From an uncultured Rhodospirillales bacterium (GTDB lineage Bacteria; Pseudomonadota; Alphaproteobacteria; Azospirillales; Azospirillaceae), in the NCBI GenBank assembly GCA_903856295.1, contig CAIOBP010000208.1, positions 1 to 46,278 on the forward strand: a stretch of DNA of 46,278 nucleotides, read 5' to 3'. The position numbers were made by a program, and so were the translations under genes. The notes below the pieces were generated by a model. It had not been told where the DNA came from. It was given only the letters and a program-made list of their open reading frames with translations, and ran no database searches. Shown piece by piece: positions 8,369 through 17,484 of this stretch (position 1 is its first letter; every line of letters begins with the position of its first letter).

Positions 8369-9027
8369 GGCTCCTCGCCGAGCACGTCGCGCAGATTGAC
8401 CAGCATGCCGGCGGTGGCGCCCCAGATGCTGTTGCCCCGCCAGGGAAAGACGTAAAAAGAGCGCGGCACGCCGAAAAGATCGCGGCTCTCGCGCTTCGGC
8501 ATGTCGGGCGCGAGGATCACCGCCAGCGGCACCTCGAACAACTCGGCGACCTCTTCCGGGTCGGGCGCGAGATCGAAGGGCGGCTTGACCAGCCCGACCA
8601 CCGGCGTCACCCGGAAACCGGTGCGGGTGATGTAGGTGTCGAGTCGGCCGATCGGTTCGATGTGGCGGCGGTGCAGGCCGATTTCCTCCTCGGTCTCGCG
8701 CAGCGCCGCGTCTTCGGGGCTGGCGTCCTCTTCCTCGGTATGACCGCCGGGAAAGCTGACCTGACCGGCGTGGCTGGCCAGGTGAGCGGTGCGCCGGGTG
8801 AAGATCACGGTCAACCCGTCCGGCCGTTCGACCAGCGGCACCAGCACCGCCGCCTCGCGCAATTCGGCGGGCGGGGGCATGCCGGGATTGAGATCGTGAT
8901 CACCGCGCACGCCGCGTCCCCCGTCTGCCGCCCGCGCTTCCAGCACCGCGAAGCGCTGGCGCAGATCGTGGGCGGAAACCGCGGCGGAGGGGCAGGGAGC
9001 GACGGATTCGAATCCAGCGAGAGCCAT
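8365..9027 (-). CDS. CoA pyrophosphatase (NUDIX hydrolase)
   Basis: The 220-residue protein has the NUDIX box GGHTEEEDASPEDAALRETE followed by EEIGL at about residues 95-118, preceded by the NudL/UPF0035 signature HAGQVSFPGG. Enzymes of this family split CoA into phosphopantetheine and 3',5'-ADP. The start at 9027 is chosen for the AAAGGTG site 8 nt upstream; a longer frame to 9081 lacks one. The next gene overlaps the stop by four bases, so the two are translationally coupled. Confidence 0.85.
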   Translation of the reverse strand: MALAGFESVAPCPSAAVSAHDLRQRFAVLEARAADGGRGVRGDHDLNPGMPPPAELREAAVLVPLVERPDGLTVIFTRRTAHLASHAGQVSFPGGHTEEEDASPEDAALRETEEEIGLHRRHIEPIGRLDTYITRTGFRVTPVVGLVKPPFDLAPDPEEVAELFEVPLAVILAPDMPKRESRDLFGVPRSFYVFPWRGNSIWGATAGMLVNLRDVLGEEP

Positions 9028-9232
9028 GAAGCGACACCTTTTTCCACCGCCCATTATGCGCGTTCCGGCGGGCGGCGTCACGTCCGATACCGGTGTAGCG
9101 ATGAAATGATCATGGCGCGCCGGTCCCGATCACGGGGCTGTCGCGCAGGGCCGGATGTTTCCCGGCGCGCGGTCCTTGCCACGGGCCGGCGAGTCTCGTA
9201 TCTCCTGGAGCCGCCAGCCAGGGAGCGTGCCC

Positions 9233-10228
<996 letters not shown>

Positions 10229-10280
10229 CACGCGGTCCTGCGCTCCTTGACAGGTGGTGCGGGGGTCTGGTCGCGCCACC

Positions 10281-10295
10281 TTAAGGATTGATTAA
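10281..10295 (+). promoter_or_regulatory. CtrA-type box (TTAA-N7-TTAA)
   Basis: TTAA-GGATTGA-TTAA has the exact spacing of a CtrA full site and is embedded in a small palindrome (AGGATT-GATT-AATCCT, 10284-10299). It ends 23 bp before the start codon at 10319. This position would overlap a promoter core or transcription start, so a repressor role is as possible as activation. Confidence 0.5.
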
Positions 10296-10318
10296 TCCTG
10301 GTCGTGGAGGGCTGCGCC

Positions 10319-10843
10319 ATGAAAAACGCGATTGAACAGGTGCTGGCCACCATGGCGTTCGCCAAGCTGGTTGCGGACACCGGCATCGAGAAGAGGATTC
10401 ACGAAGACCGTTCGGTGATGGCCCTGACCCGGCAGTTTCTGGCGCTGCCCTGGGACACCAAGGTCTTCACCCTGATGGACCGCAAGCTTGGTCAGTGGAC
10501 CGCCGATGTCGAAAAGGACGGTCCGCACATGACCCTCACCCCCACCGATGCGGAGATCGACAGCCGCTTCGAGATCGCCGGGGGGGCGTTCTGGAAGTAT
10601 TTTGTCCGCGCCTTCGAAGAGGCGCATCCGGGCTTGCGCCTGAGCCACGACGAAAGCCTGTTGAGCCGCCTGCTCCAGGAGCATACGCCCTCGCTGTCGC
10701 TGGATCTGATTCACCGCCGCAGTGCCGATGCCCGGCGCGCCGACCGCTCCGGCCAGCGCGCGAACCGGCACCAGAGCACGGAGCAAAGGCGGGACAGCCG
10801 CGCCCTCGAGCAACAATACCAATATGCCATCTGGTACCAGTGA
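10319..10843 (+). CDS. Hypothetical protein behind a CtrA-type box
   Basis: The product has 174 residues and no signal peptide or membrane segment. ATG 10319 has GGAGGG 7 nt upstream. The first ~110 residues look like a folded domain (LPWDTKVFTLMDRKLGQWTA, FEIAGGAFWKYFVRAFEEAH), and the last ~50 are Arg/Gln-rich and low in hydrophobics (RRADRSGQRANRHQSTEQRR), probably disordered. I do not recognise the family. The CtrA-type box directly upstream hints at motility, chemotaxis or cell-cycle control, by inference only. Confidence 0.65.
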   Translation: MKNAIEQVLATMAFAKLVADTGIEKRIHEDRSVMALTRQFLALPWDTKVFTLMDRKLGQWTADVEKDGPHMTLTPTDAEIDSRFEIAGGAFWKYFVRAFEEAHPGLRLSHDESLLSRLLQEHTPSLSLDLIHRRSADARRADRSGQRANRHQSTEQRRDSRALEQQYQYAIWYQ

Positions 10844-10899
10844 AGAGGAGGCGCAAGCGTGGCGGCGGCATCTGAAACAAACTGCCGGCTTCATGCGGT

Positions 10900-10932
10900 T
10901 TGACTCGACGAAAAAGCCCGGTCACGTATAAT
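10900..10932 (+). promoter_or_regulatory. Candidate promoter before the DUF1178 gene
   Basis: A perfect -10 hexamer TATAAT lies at 10927-10932, about 55 bp before the start at 10987. The nearest -35-like TTGACT (10900-10905) is 21 bp away, longer than the ideal 17, so the assignment rests mainly on the -10 element. Confidence 0.35.
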
Positions 10933-10986
10933 GGCGCGTGAAGGGCGGGACCTGTGCGGGGTGGATGCCGGCCCGGGTGAGCGAGC

Positions 10987-11400
10987 ATGATCCTGTTCAA
11001 TTTGAGATGCGCCGACGGCCACGACTTCGAGGCTTGGTTCAGAGATGGCGCGGCCTGGGAGCAACGGAGCGACGGGGCGGTCAGCTGCCCGGTCTGCGGC
11101 TGCACCGAGGTGAGCAAGGCGCCGATGGCGCCGCGCATCGGCCGTCACCGGGGCGAGGCCGAGCCTGCCGCCGCCCTGACCAGCCAATTGACCACCCAAC
11201 TGGCCGGGCTGCGCAAGACCATCGCGGAAAACTGCGACTATGTCGGCGACCGCTTCGCCGAGGAGGCGCGGAAAATCCATTACGGCGAGACCAAGCCGCG
11301 TGACATTTACGGCGAGGCCAGCCCGGCCGAAGCCCGCGAATTGCTCGAGGAGGGTGTGACCTTTCAGCGCCTTCCCGTGGTGCCGCGCACCAATTCCTGA
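10987..11400 (+). CDS. DUF1178 family protein
   Basis: This 137-residue protein begins MILFNLRCADGHDFEAWFRD and has a zinc-ribbon-like pair, C8-x2-DGH and CPVCG at about 34-38. The middle is linker-like, and the C-terminal part contains KIHYGETKPRDIYGEAS, all hallmarks of the DUF1178 family found widely in alphaproteobacteria. The cysteines suggest metal binding. Function is unknown. The acetate-uptake genes follow 35 bp later on the same strand but are not obviously related. Confidence 0.85.
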   Translation: MILFNLRCADGHDFEAWFRDGAAWEQRSDGAVSCPVCGCTEVSKAPMAPRIGRHRGEAEPAAALTSQLTTQLAGLRKTIAENCDYVGDRFAEEARKIHYGETKPRDIYGEASPAEARELLEEGVTFQRLPVVPRTNS

Positions 11401-11435
11401 GCCGATCCCGCCAGACCTTCCAGAGGCGCGCCGGC

Positions 11436-11741
11436 ATGCCGGATGACGACATCGAGACGATCATCGACCATCCGGCGTTCCGGACCCTGATCCGTCGGCG
11501 GCGGCGCTGGTGCCGGGGGCTGACTCTGGCCATGGCCGGGGTCTATTTCGGTTTCATGATGGTGGCGGCGTTCGGGCGGCCGCTGCTGGCCCGGCCGCTG
11601 GGCGAGGGGCCGCTGACGGTGGGATTGCTGGCCGGATTGATGGTGGTCGTGGTCTCGTTCGCCCTCACCGCGCTGTATGTCCGGGTGGCCAACCGGGAGT
11701 TCGACCCGCTGATCCGCCAGCTGAGCGGGGAGCGGCGATGA
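11436..11741 (+). CDS. DUF485 inner-membrane protein (partner of ActP)
   Basis: The 101-residue protein has a basic cytoplasmic N-terminus with the motif [14 protein letters not shown], followed by two membrane helices (about residues 28-50 and 62-85) and [13 protein letters not shown] at the C-terminus. This is the typical DUF485 (YjcH-like) pattern. Such genes almost always precede actP. Here the stop overlaps the actP start in ATGA, so the two are translationally coupled. Confidence 0.88.
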   Translation: MPDDDIETIIDHPAFRTLIRRRRRWCRGLTLAMAGVYFGFMMVAAFGRPLLARPLGEGPLTVGLLAGLMVVVVSFALTALYVRVANREFDPLIRQLSGERR

Positions 11742-13381
11742 CCCTGGATCTGCCGGCCGCGATCATGTTCGCGGCGTTCGTGGCTCTGACTCTCGGCATC
11801 ACCTGGTGGGCGGCCGGGCGGTCCACCTCGGCGCGGGACTTCTATGTCGCGGGCGGCGGCTTCAGCAGTCTGCACAACGGGCTGGCCATTGCCGGCGACT
11901 ACATTTCCGCCGCCTCGTTCCTGGGCATTTCCGGGCTGGTTTACGTCAACGGCTATGACGGACTGGTCTATGCCGTCGGCTGGCTGGCCGGCTGGCCGCT
12001 GATCCTGTTCCTGGTCGCCGAGCCGCTGCGCAACCTGGGGCGCTACACCTTTGCCGATGTCGTGTGCTACCGGCTGCGTCAGGCGCCGATGCGCGCCCTC
12101 GCGGCCTGCGGCACCCTGGCCACCGTGTCGTTCTACCTGATCGCCCAGATGGTCGGGGCCGGGCAGCTGATCCAGCTGCTGTTCGGCGTGCCCTACAGCG
12201 TCGCGGTGATCGTGGTCGGGGTGCTGATGATCGTTTATGTCAGCGCCGGGGGCATGATCGCCACCACCTGGGTTCAAATCATCAAGGCGGTGCTGCTGCT
12301 GGGCGGAACCGCCTTCATGGCTCTGATGGTGCTGGCCCGCTTCGGTTTCGATTTCACCGCCCTGTTCGCCGAGGCGGTGCGGGTGCATCCCCGGGTGCTG
12401 GCGGCGCTGGCCGCCGGGGCCGGACCCGCCGAGGCCAACGCCACGCTGCTCGCGCCCGGACCGATGCTGCGGGATCCGGTGTCCACCATCTCCCTGGCCA
12501 TGGCGCTGATGTTCGGCACCGCCGGGCTGCCGCACATCCTGATGCGTTTCTTCACGGTTTCCGACGCCGCCAAGGCCCGCAGCTCGGTGGTCTACGCCAT
12601 CGGCTTCATCGGCTGTTTCTATGTGCTCACGGTGATCATCGGCTTCGGCGCGATCGCGCTGGTGATGACCGATCCGCACTTCATGACTCCGACCCCGCCG
12701 GGACAGGCCTTCGACCCCATCGCCCAGTTGCGCGGCTCCAGCAACATGGCGGCGGTGCATCTGGCCAAGGCGATCGGCGGCGGCTGGTTCTTCAGCTTCA
12801 TCTCGGCGGTGGCTCTGGCCACCATCCTCGCCGTGGTCTCGGGGCTGACCCTGGCCGGGGCGAGCGCGGTCAGCCACGATCTTTTCGCCTCGGTGATCGC
12901 GCGCGGCCGGGCCACCGAGCATGATGAGGTCAGGGTGTCGAAGATGGCCAGTCTCGGGCTGGGCCTGCTGGCGATTCTGCTGGCCATCGCCTTCGAGAAG
13001 CAGAACGTCGCCTTCATGGTCGGTCTGGCCTTCGTGATCGCCGCCAGCGCCAATTTCCCGGTCCTGATGATGTCGATGTATTGGAGCCGGCTGACCACCC
13101 GTGGCGCCCTGGCCGGCGGCTGGCTGGGGTTGATCAGCGCCGTGACCATGCTGCTGCTCGGACCGGCGGTGTGGCGGGATGTGCTCGGCCATGCCGAGCC
13201 GGTGTTTCCTTACGCCAATCCGGGGTTGTTTTCGATTTCCCTGGCGTTTCTCGGCATCTGGCTGTTTTCGGTCACCGACCGCTCGGCGGCGGGTGCGGCC
13301 GAGCGGCGGGCGTTTCGCGCCCAGTATGTGCGCGCCCAGACCGGGCTGGGGCCGGATCGGGCGCCCCGGCGACACTTCTGA
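11738..13381 (+). CDS. actP: Cation/acetate symporter, SSS family
   Basis: This 547-residue sodium:solute symporter has about 13 membrane segments. It begins with a helix, then [20 protein letters not shown] and [18 protein letters not shown], which are ActP-type sodium-site and substrate-helix sequences. ATG 11738 overlaps the DUF485 stop, and the long upstream extension of the same frame is not coding. ActP takes up acetate, glyoxylate and similar short carboxylates with sodium or protons. Its C-terminal tail is short and basic, ending [17 protein letters not shown]. Confidence 0.88.
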   Translation: MTLDLPAAIMFAAFVALTLGITWWAAGRSTSARDFYVAGGGFSSLHNGLAIAGDYISAASFLGISGLVYVNGYDGLVYAVGWLAGWPLILFLVAEPLRNLGRYTFADVVCYRLRQAPMRALAACGTLATVSFYLIAQMVGAGQLIQLLFGVPYSVAVIVVGVLMIVYVSAGGMIATTWVQIIKAVLLLGGTAFMALMVLARFGFDFTALFAEAVRVHPRVLAALAAGAGPAEANATLLAPGPMLRDPVSTISLAMALMFGTAGLPHILMRFFTVSDAAKARSSVVYAIGFIGCFYVLTVIIGFGAIALVMTDPHFMTPTPPGQAFDPIAQLRGSSNMAAVHLAKAIGGGWFFSFISAVALATILAVVSGLTLAGASAVSHDLFASVIARGRATEHDEVRVSKMASLGLGLLAILLAIAFEKQNVAFMVGLAFVIAASANFPVLMMSMYWSRLTTRGALAGGWLGLISAVTMLLLGPAVWRDVLGHAEPVFPYANPGLFSISLAFLGIWLFSVTDRSAAGAAERRAFRAQYVRAQTGLGPDRAPRRHF

Positions 13382-13395
13382 ACTTGAGATCAGCC

Positions 13396-14496
13396 ATGAC
13401 CATCACGGTACTGCACGTCGTCGAAGCCTTCAGCACCGGCATCATTCAGTCGATCCGCATCATCTGCCGGGCGCTGGACGGCGAGGTGCGCTTCCACATT
13501 CTCTATGGCCGCCGTCCCGAAACCCCGGCCGACGTCGAGAGCCAGTATCCGCCCTCGGTCGGCTTCACTCCCTGGGGCGCCGCCGGTCGGGCCATCGATC
13601 CCGGCAAGGACCGGCGGGCCGTCGCCGAACTGAAGGCCGTCGTGGCCCGGGTCAAGCCCGACATCATCCATGCCCATTCCAGCAAGGCCGGCGCCTATGC
13701 CCGCCTCGCCTATCCCGGGGGGCAACTGCCGGTGCTCTATTCGCCGCGCGGCTACTCCTTCCTGCAACGGGACAAGGGGCCGGCAAGACGGGCGGCGTTC
13801 CGGGGCATCGAATGGCTGCTCGGGCGCCTGCCCCACATCACCGTCGGTTGCGGTCTCGGTGAATACAGCCTGGCGCGCACCGTCGCCCGCCGGGCGGTGC
13901 TGATTCCCAACATGATCGATCCGGCCGACTTTCCGGCCCCCGATCAGGGGTTGAGCCCCGATCCCGCCGGGCCGTTGCGGGTGGCCATGGCCGGCGGCAT
14001 CCGGCCCCAGAAGAATTTTCCGCTGTTCTGCGAGATCGCCCGCGCCTTCGAAGGCCGCGACCTGCGCTTCCTCTGGATCGGCGATGGCGATATCCCAGCC
14101 GGGGTGCGGGTGCCCGCCAGCGTCGAAATCACCGGCTGGCTGCCCCGCGCCGAAGTGTTGCGCCGGATGGCCGGCTGCCATCTCTACATGCAGACCTCCC
14201 TGTGGGAGGGCCTGCCGATCGCCCTGCTCGAAGGCATGGTGCTTGGCCTCGCGGTGCTGGCCTGCCCGGCGGTCGGCAACACCGAGCTGGTGATCGAAGG
14301 CGCCAACGGCTACCTCTGCCCCGACGCCCCAAGCTTCATCGCCCGCCTCCGGCAGCTCGATGGCGACCGCGCCGCCCTCGCGGCCATGGGCGAAGCCTCC
14401 CGTAGCCTCGCCCTGCGCAACCACAGCGTCGACCACATCGCCCCCCGCTGGCTCAGCCTCTACCGCCACTACGAGCGCTACGTCCGCTTCGGGTGA
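13396..14496 (+). CDS. Glycosyltransferase family 4 (GT-B) protein
   Basis: The 366-residue protein begins TVLHVVEAFSTGIIQSIRII, a GT4-type N-terminal glycine-containing acceptor loop, followed by PDIIHAHSSKAGAYARLA and LYSPRGYSFL. The C-terminal domain has AGGIRPQKNFPLFCEIARAF and ETSLWEGLPIALLEGMVLG-like donor-binding sequence (read here as QTSLWEGLPIALLEGMVLG). It belongs with transferases of exopolysaccharide or O-antigen assembly. It starts 15 bp after actP with a weak ribosome site (TTGAGAT). The gene ends before a hairpin element. Confidence 0.8.
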   Translation: MTITVLHVVEAFSTGIIQSIRIICRALDGEVRFHILYGRRPETPADVESQYPPSVGFTPWGAAGRAIDPGKDRRAVAELKAVVARVKPDIIHAHSSKAGAYARLAYPGGQLPVLYSPRGYSFLQRDKGPARRAAFRGIEWLLGRLPHITVGCGLGEYSLARTVARRAVLIPNMIDPADFPAPDQGLSPDPAGPLRVAMAGGIRPQKNFPLFCEIARAFEGRDLRFLWIGDGDIPAGVRVPASVEITGWLPRAEVLRRMAGCHLYMQTSLWEGLPIALLEGMVLGLAVLACPAVGNTELVIEGANGYLCPDAPSFIARLRQLDGDRAALAAMGEASRSLALRNHSVDHIAPRWLSLYRHYERYVRFG

Positions 14497-14536
14497 GGTT
14501 GGCGAAACGGGGAGGTTCGGTCCTCGGCGATGGCAA

Positions 14537-14715
14537 GGGGGCTCTGCCCCCCTGCACCCCCGGCCAAGGGTCGAGAGACCCTTGGAACCCAATTTTTTCA
14601 AGAAAAGAGCCCCCACTCGAACGGTCGGAACCGTCCAGGTGGGGGCTCTTTTCTTGAAAAACCGGGGTCTGGGGCCTATGGCCCCAGGCAGGGAGCGCGA
14701 GGGGCAAGGCCCCTC
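14537..14715. repeat. Composite intergenic element of five consecutive hairpins
   Basis: Five perfect stems follow one another between two convergent genes: 14537-14551 (5 bp), 14564-14585 (9 bp), 14594-14661 (23 bp perfect arms with an inner ACGGT/ACCGT stem), 14669-14687 (8 bp) and 14699-14715 (7 bp). The central arms read TTTTTCAAGAAAAGAGCCCC onward, so transcripts from either side would end in a T-run: it should work as a bidirectional terminator. The flanking GGGGCTCTGCCCC and CCAAGGGTC...GACCCTTGG motifs recall dispersed repeats seen in other GC-rich alphaproteobacterial genomes. Confidence 0.75.
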
Positions 14716-14762
14716 GTTATCGACCGAAGGTCGACCCTCCCCGCTTCGCCAGTCTTACCCGA

Positions 14763-15890
14763 TCAGATGTAGTGCTCCTCGAGGGGTGGGAAGCCGTTGA
14801 AGCCGATCGAGGCGTAGGTGGTGGTGTAGGCTCCGGTGGCGTCGATGCGCAGGCGGTCGCCGATTTGCAGGTCTTTCGGCAGCCGGTAGTCGGACTTTTC
14901 GTAGAGCACGTCGGCGCTATCGCAGCTGGGGCCGGCCAGGATCACCCGTTCGGTTTCGCCGCCGCGGTCGCATTCGATCTTGTACTGGATCGCCTCGTCC
15001 ATGGTTTCGGCGAGTCCGCCGAATTTGCCGATATCGAGATAGACCCAGCGGCGGTCATCCTCACCGCCCTTGCGGGCGATCAGCACGACCTCGCTCTCGA
15101 TCACCCCGGCGTTGCCGACCATGCCCCGGCCGGGTTCGACGATGGTTTCGGGAATGCGATTGCCGAAATGGGTACGCAGGGCCTTGAAGATCGCCCGGCC
15201 ATAGGCTTCGGCCGAGGGAATGTCGTTGCGGTAGCGGGTGGGAAAGCCGCCGCCGAGATTGACCATTTTCAGCTCGACGCCTTCGGCCTCCAGCTCGCGG
15301 AACAGCTGGGCGGTGGTGGCCAGGGCGGCGTTCCACTGGTTGGGATCGCGCTGCTGGGAGCCGACATGGAACGACACCCCGAACGGCACCACGCCCTTGC
15401 CGGCGGCCTGGAGCAGCAGCTCCTTCGCCATCGCGGGCGAGCAGCCGAACTTGAGCGACAGCGGCCATTCTGCGCCTTCGCCACTGGTCAGGATGCGGCA
15501 GAACACCCGGGCGCCGGGAGCGGCCACCGCGATCTTGTCCAACTCGGCGATGCTGTCGAAGGCATAGAGCCGGACGCCGCGCTGATAGGCGCGGGCGATG
15601 TCGGCCTGCTTCTTGATGGTGTTGCCATAGGAGATGTCGGCGGCGCTGGCGCCCGCCGCCAGCGCCATATCGATTTCCTGGATGCTGGCGCAGTCGAAGC
15701 ACGAGCCGAGCCGGGCCAGCAGCTTGAGGATGTACGGTGCCGGATTGGCCTTGACCGCATAGTAGATCCGCGCTTCGGGCAAGGCGCGGTTCAGCGCGGT
15801 GTAGTTCTCCTCGACGACATCGAGGTCGAGCACCAGGCACGGGGTCGCCGGACGTCGCTCGGCAAAAAAGCGCGCAATTTTCTCGTTCAT
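14763..15890 (-). CDS. Ornithine decarboxylase, PLP-dependent (fold type III)
   Basis: The 375-residue protein is an alanine-racemase-fold decarboxylase. It has the PLP lysine in IYYAVKANPAPYILKLLARL (about K47), the substrate-side SFHVGSQQRDPNQW, the glycine-rich VNLGGGFPTRY, the phosphate-binding EPGRGMVG and the cross-subunit active-site segment AGPSCDSADVLYEKSDY. It makes putrescine from ornithine; lysine may be a second substrate, as in alphaproteobacterial bifunctional enzymes. GGAGG lies 5 nt before ATG 15890. The upstream leader contains a short ORF and hairpins, suggesting post-initiation regulation. Confidence 0.9.
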   Translation of the reverse strand: MNEKIARFFAERRPATPCLVLDLDVVEENYTALNRALPEARIYYAVKANPAPYILKLLARLGSCFDCASIQEIDMALAAGASAADISYGNTIKKQADIARAYQRGVRLYAFDSIAELDKIAVAAPGARVFCRILTSGEGAEWPLSLKFGCSPAMAKELLLQAAGKGVVPFGVSFHVGSQQRDPNQWNAALATTAQLFRELEAEGVELKMVNLGGGFPTRYRNDIPSAEAYGRAIFKALRTHFGNRIPETIVEPGRGMVGNAGVIESEVVLIARKGGEDDRRWVYLDIGKFGGLAETMDEAIQYKIECDRGGETERVILAGPSCDSADVLYEKSDYRLPKDLQIGDRLRIDATGAYTTTYASIGFNGFPPLEEHYI

Positions 15891-16090
15891 CCCGTCCTCC
15901 AGGATAAAGCGGTATGTCTACCGGATTGTCAGAAAAGCTTAGGCCCGATTACACGAACGCGACGGAATCACGCGTTCGCGCCCGTACTTATGTGTTTCAA
16001 ACAGACGGACTGCGAGTAACGGGGCTGATGCTGATGACAGGAGGGCGGAAACCCACCGACAACGTGAAACATCGTAACCTCCAAGTCGGG
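15891..16090 (-). promoter_or_regulatory. Leader region of the ornithine decarboxylase gene
   Basis: The ~180 nt before the decarboxylase contain a small ORF with a strong ribosome site (15968-16072), a hairpin at 15955-15982 whose stem (8 of 9 bp, CGAACGCG / CGCGTTCG) contains the small ORF's stop region, and a second 5-bp hairpin (CGGTA-GACA-TACCG) near the decarboxylase ribosome site. This resembles a translated leader or attenuator. An RNA motif called speF is known upstream of alphaproteobacterial ornithine decarboxylase genes; whether this is that motif needs a covariance search. Confidence 0.5.
15968..16072 (-). CDS. Putative 34-residue leader peptide
   Basis: ATG 16072 is preceded by GGAGG with a 5-nt spacer, a better ribosome site than most genes in this window. 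The peptide starts MFHVVGGFPPSCHQHQPRYS and ends KHISTGANA, with TGA at 15970-15968. It is rich in His, Gln, Pro and Cys and is unlike a membrane or secreted protein. The stop lies within a hairpin stem, so a stalled or terminating ribosome would change RNA folding before the decarboxylase. This parallels ornithine-sensing arrest peptides such as SpeFL of enterobacteria, which is also 34 residues, though I see no sequence similarity. Confidence 0.5.
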   Translation of the reverse strand: MFHVVGGFPPSCHQHQPRYSQSVCLKHISTGANA

Positions 16091-16259
16091 CGCCCAGCGC
16101 GGGCGGCGGTTCGGGGATACGCGTTACGTCGTTGCATAACCACTTCCTGGTTCCCATCCGGGGACGACCAAGGGGCGGGCCAGCGGCACGTGCGCTTGCG
16201 AGTGACCGCGATATACGCGCACCCGCCTCGCTTGAAAAGGGAAAAATGCCCCGGCGGCG

Positions 16260-16291
16260 AAAAAAATTTACCGCCCGTTAACCTGTCGGGC
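16260..16291 (-). terminator. Intrinsic terminator after the bcr-like gene
   Basis: Read on the minus strand, GCCCG-ACAGGTTAA-CGGGC is followed by GGTAAATTTTTTT, starting 3 nt after the stop codon. The stem is only 5 bp, but the T-run is long. It separates the ccm-bcr operon from the decarboxylase leader. Confidence 0.5.
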
Positions 16292-16293
16292 CT

Positions 16294-17484
16294 TCACGCC
16301 GGCCGGCGGGCGGCCAGCGCGACATAGGCCAGCGCCGCCAGCAGGTTGGAGAGCGCGATTCCCAGCATCATCGGCAGCGCGCCGTAAGCGCCGAACCAGG
16401 CGATGGCTATCCCGGCCAGGGCGGCGAGCAGCATCTGGAAGAAGCCGAGCAGCGCCGAGGCGGTGCCGGCCATTTCGCCGAAGGGGGCGATGGCGCCGGC
16501 CATGGCGTTGGGCAGCACCAGCCCGGCCCCGATCATCACCAGCGCCACCGGTCCGACGATGGCGGGGACGCTGTCCAGCCCGGCCAGGGTCAGCGCCACT
16601 CCGAGCAGACCGCCGCCATTGCCGACCCACAGTCCGAGGGTGATCATGCGCGGGATGCCGAGCCGCAGGGTCAGGCGTCCCGAGGCGAAGCTGCCGACCA
16701 TGTAGCCCAGCACCACGATGCCGAAGCTGAGGCCATACATCACCGGGCTGAGCGCGAAGCGGTCGATCAGCACGAAGGACGAGCCGGAGATGAAGGCGAA
16801 CAGCGCGCTGAACACCCCGGCGAAGCACAGGACGAAGCCGCGATAGCTGCGATCGCCGAGCAGCCGGCGGTAATTGGCCTGCAGCCGTCCCGGGTTCACC
16901 GCGTCGGGGTTGGGGTGGCGGTTGGTCTCGCTGAGCATCAGGGCCACCGCCAGCACCAACGCCGTCCCGACCAGTCCGAGGGCGAGAAAAATGCCGCGCC
17001 AGCCCGGCCATTGGGTGAGAAAGCCGCCGATCATCGGTGCCACCGCCGGTGCCGCCGCCATGGCCATGGCCATATAGGCGAACATCCGCGCCGCCCGCTC
17101 CCGGCCGTAAACGTCGCGCACCACCACCCGTCCGAGCACCGGGCCGGCGCAGGCTCCGAGCGCCTGGAACAGCCGCGCCACGGTCAATTGCGAGAAATCG
17201 CCGGCCCCGGCGCAGACGACGCTGGCGGCGGCGTAAAGCGCCATGCTCCACAACAGCACCGGCCGCCGGCCGAAGCGGTCCGACAGCGGCCCGATCAGCA
17301 ATTGCCCGAAGGCGAAGCCGATCAGGAAGATGCTGAGGGTGAACTGGGCGGCGGCGGCATCGGCGCCGAAGGCGCGCATCAAGCCCGGCAGGGCCGGCAG
17401 ATACATGTCGGTGGACAGCGGTCCAAGGGCGACCAGGGCGGTCAGCAGCGCCGCCACCGCGAAGGAGTCGGGGCGCGGCTTCAT
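16294..17484 (-). CDS. Bcr/CflA-family multidrug efflux MFS transporter
   Basis: The 396-residue protein has 12 predicted helices. Diagnostic sequences are LGPLSTDMYLPALPGLMRAF in helix 1 (the Bcr/CflA hallmark), GPLSDRFGRRPVLL between helices 2 and 3, and FQALGACAGPVLGRVVVRDV in helix 4. Members export drugs such as bicyclomycin or chloramphenicol, or metabolites. The start is ATG 17484, overlapping the stop of the upstream metallopeptidase (ATGA); the longer frame to 17628 is the shadow of that gene. Confidence 0.85.
   Translation of the reverse strand: MKPRPDSFAVAALLTALVALGPLSTDMYLPALPGLMRAFGADAAAAQFTLSIFLIGFAFGQLLIGPLSDRFGRRPVLLWSMALYAAASVVCAGAGDFSQLTVARLFQALGACAGPVLGRVVVRDVYGRERAARMFAYMAMAMAAAPAVAPMIGGFLTQWPGWRGIFLALGLVGTALVLAVALMLSETNRHPNPDAVNPGRLQANYRRLLGDRSYRGFVLCFAGVFSALFAFISGSSFVLIDRFALSPVMYGLSFGIVVLGYMVGSFASGRLTLRLGIPRMITLGLWVGNGGGLLGVALTLAGLDSVPAIVGPVALVMIGAGLVLPNAMAGAIAPFGEMAGTASALLGFFQMLLAALAGIAIAWFGAYGALPMMLGIALSNLLAALAYVALAARRPA

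Noticed and set aside
11543-13375. 610-codon minus-strand frame opposite actP
   Set aside because: A His/Gln/Gly-rich shadow of a membrane protein gene; it shows no domain.
15939-16157. 72-codon minus-strand frame in the decarboxylase leader
   Set aside because: It has no ribosome site and overlaps, in another frame, the 34-codon ORF that has a strong one.
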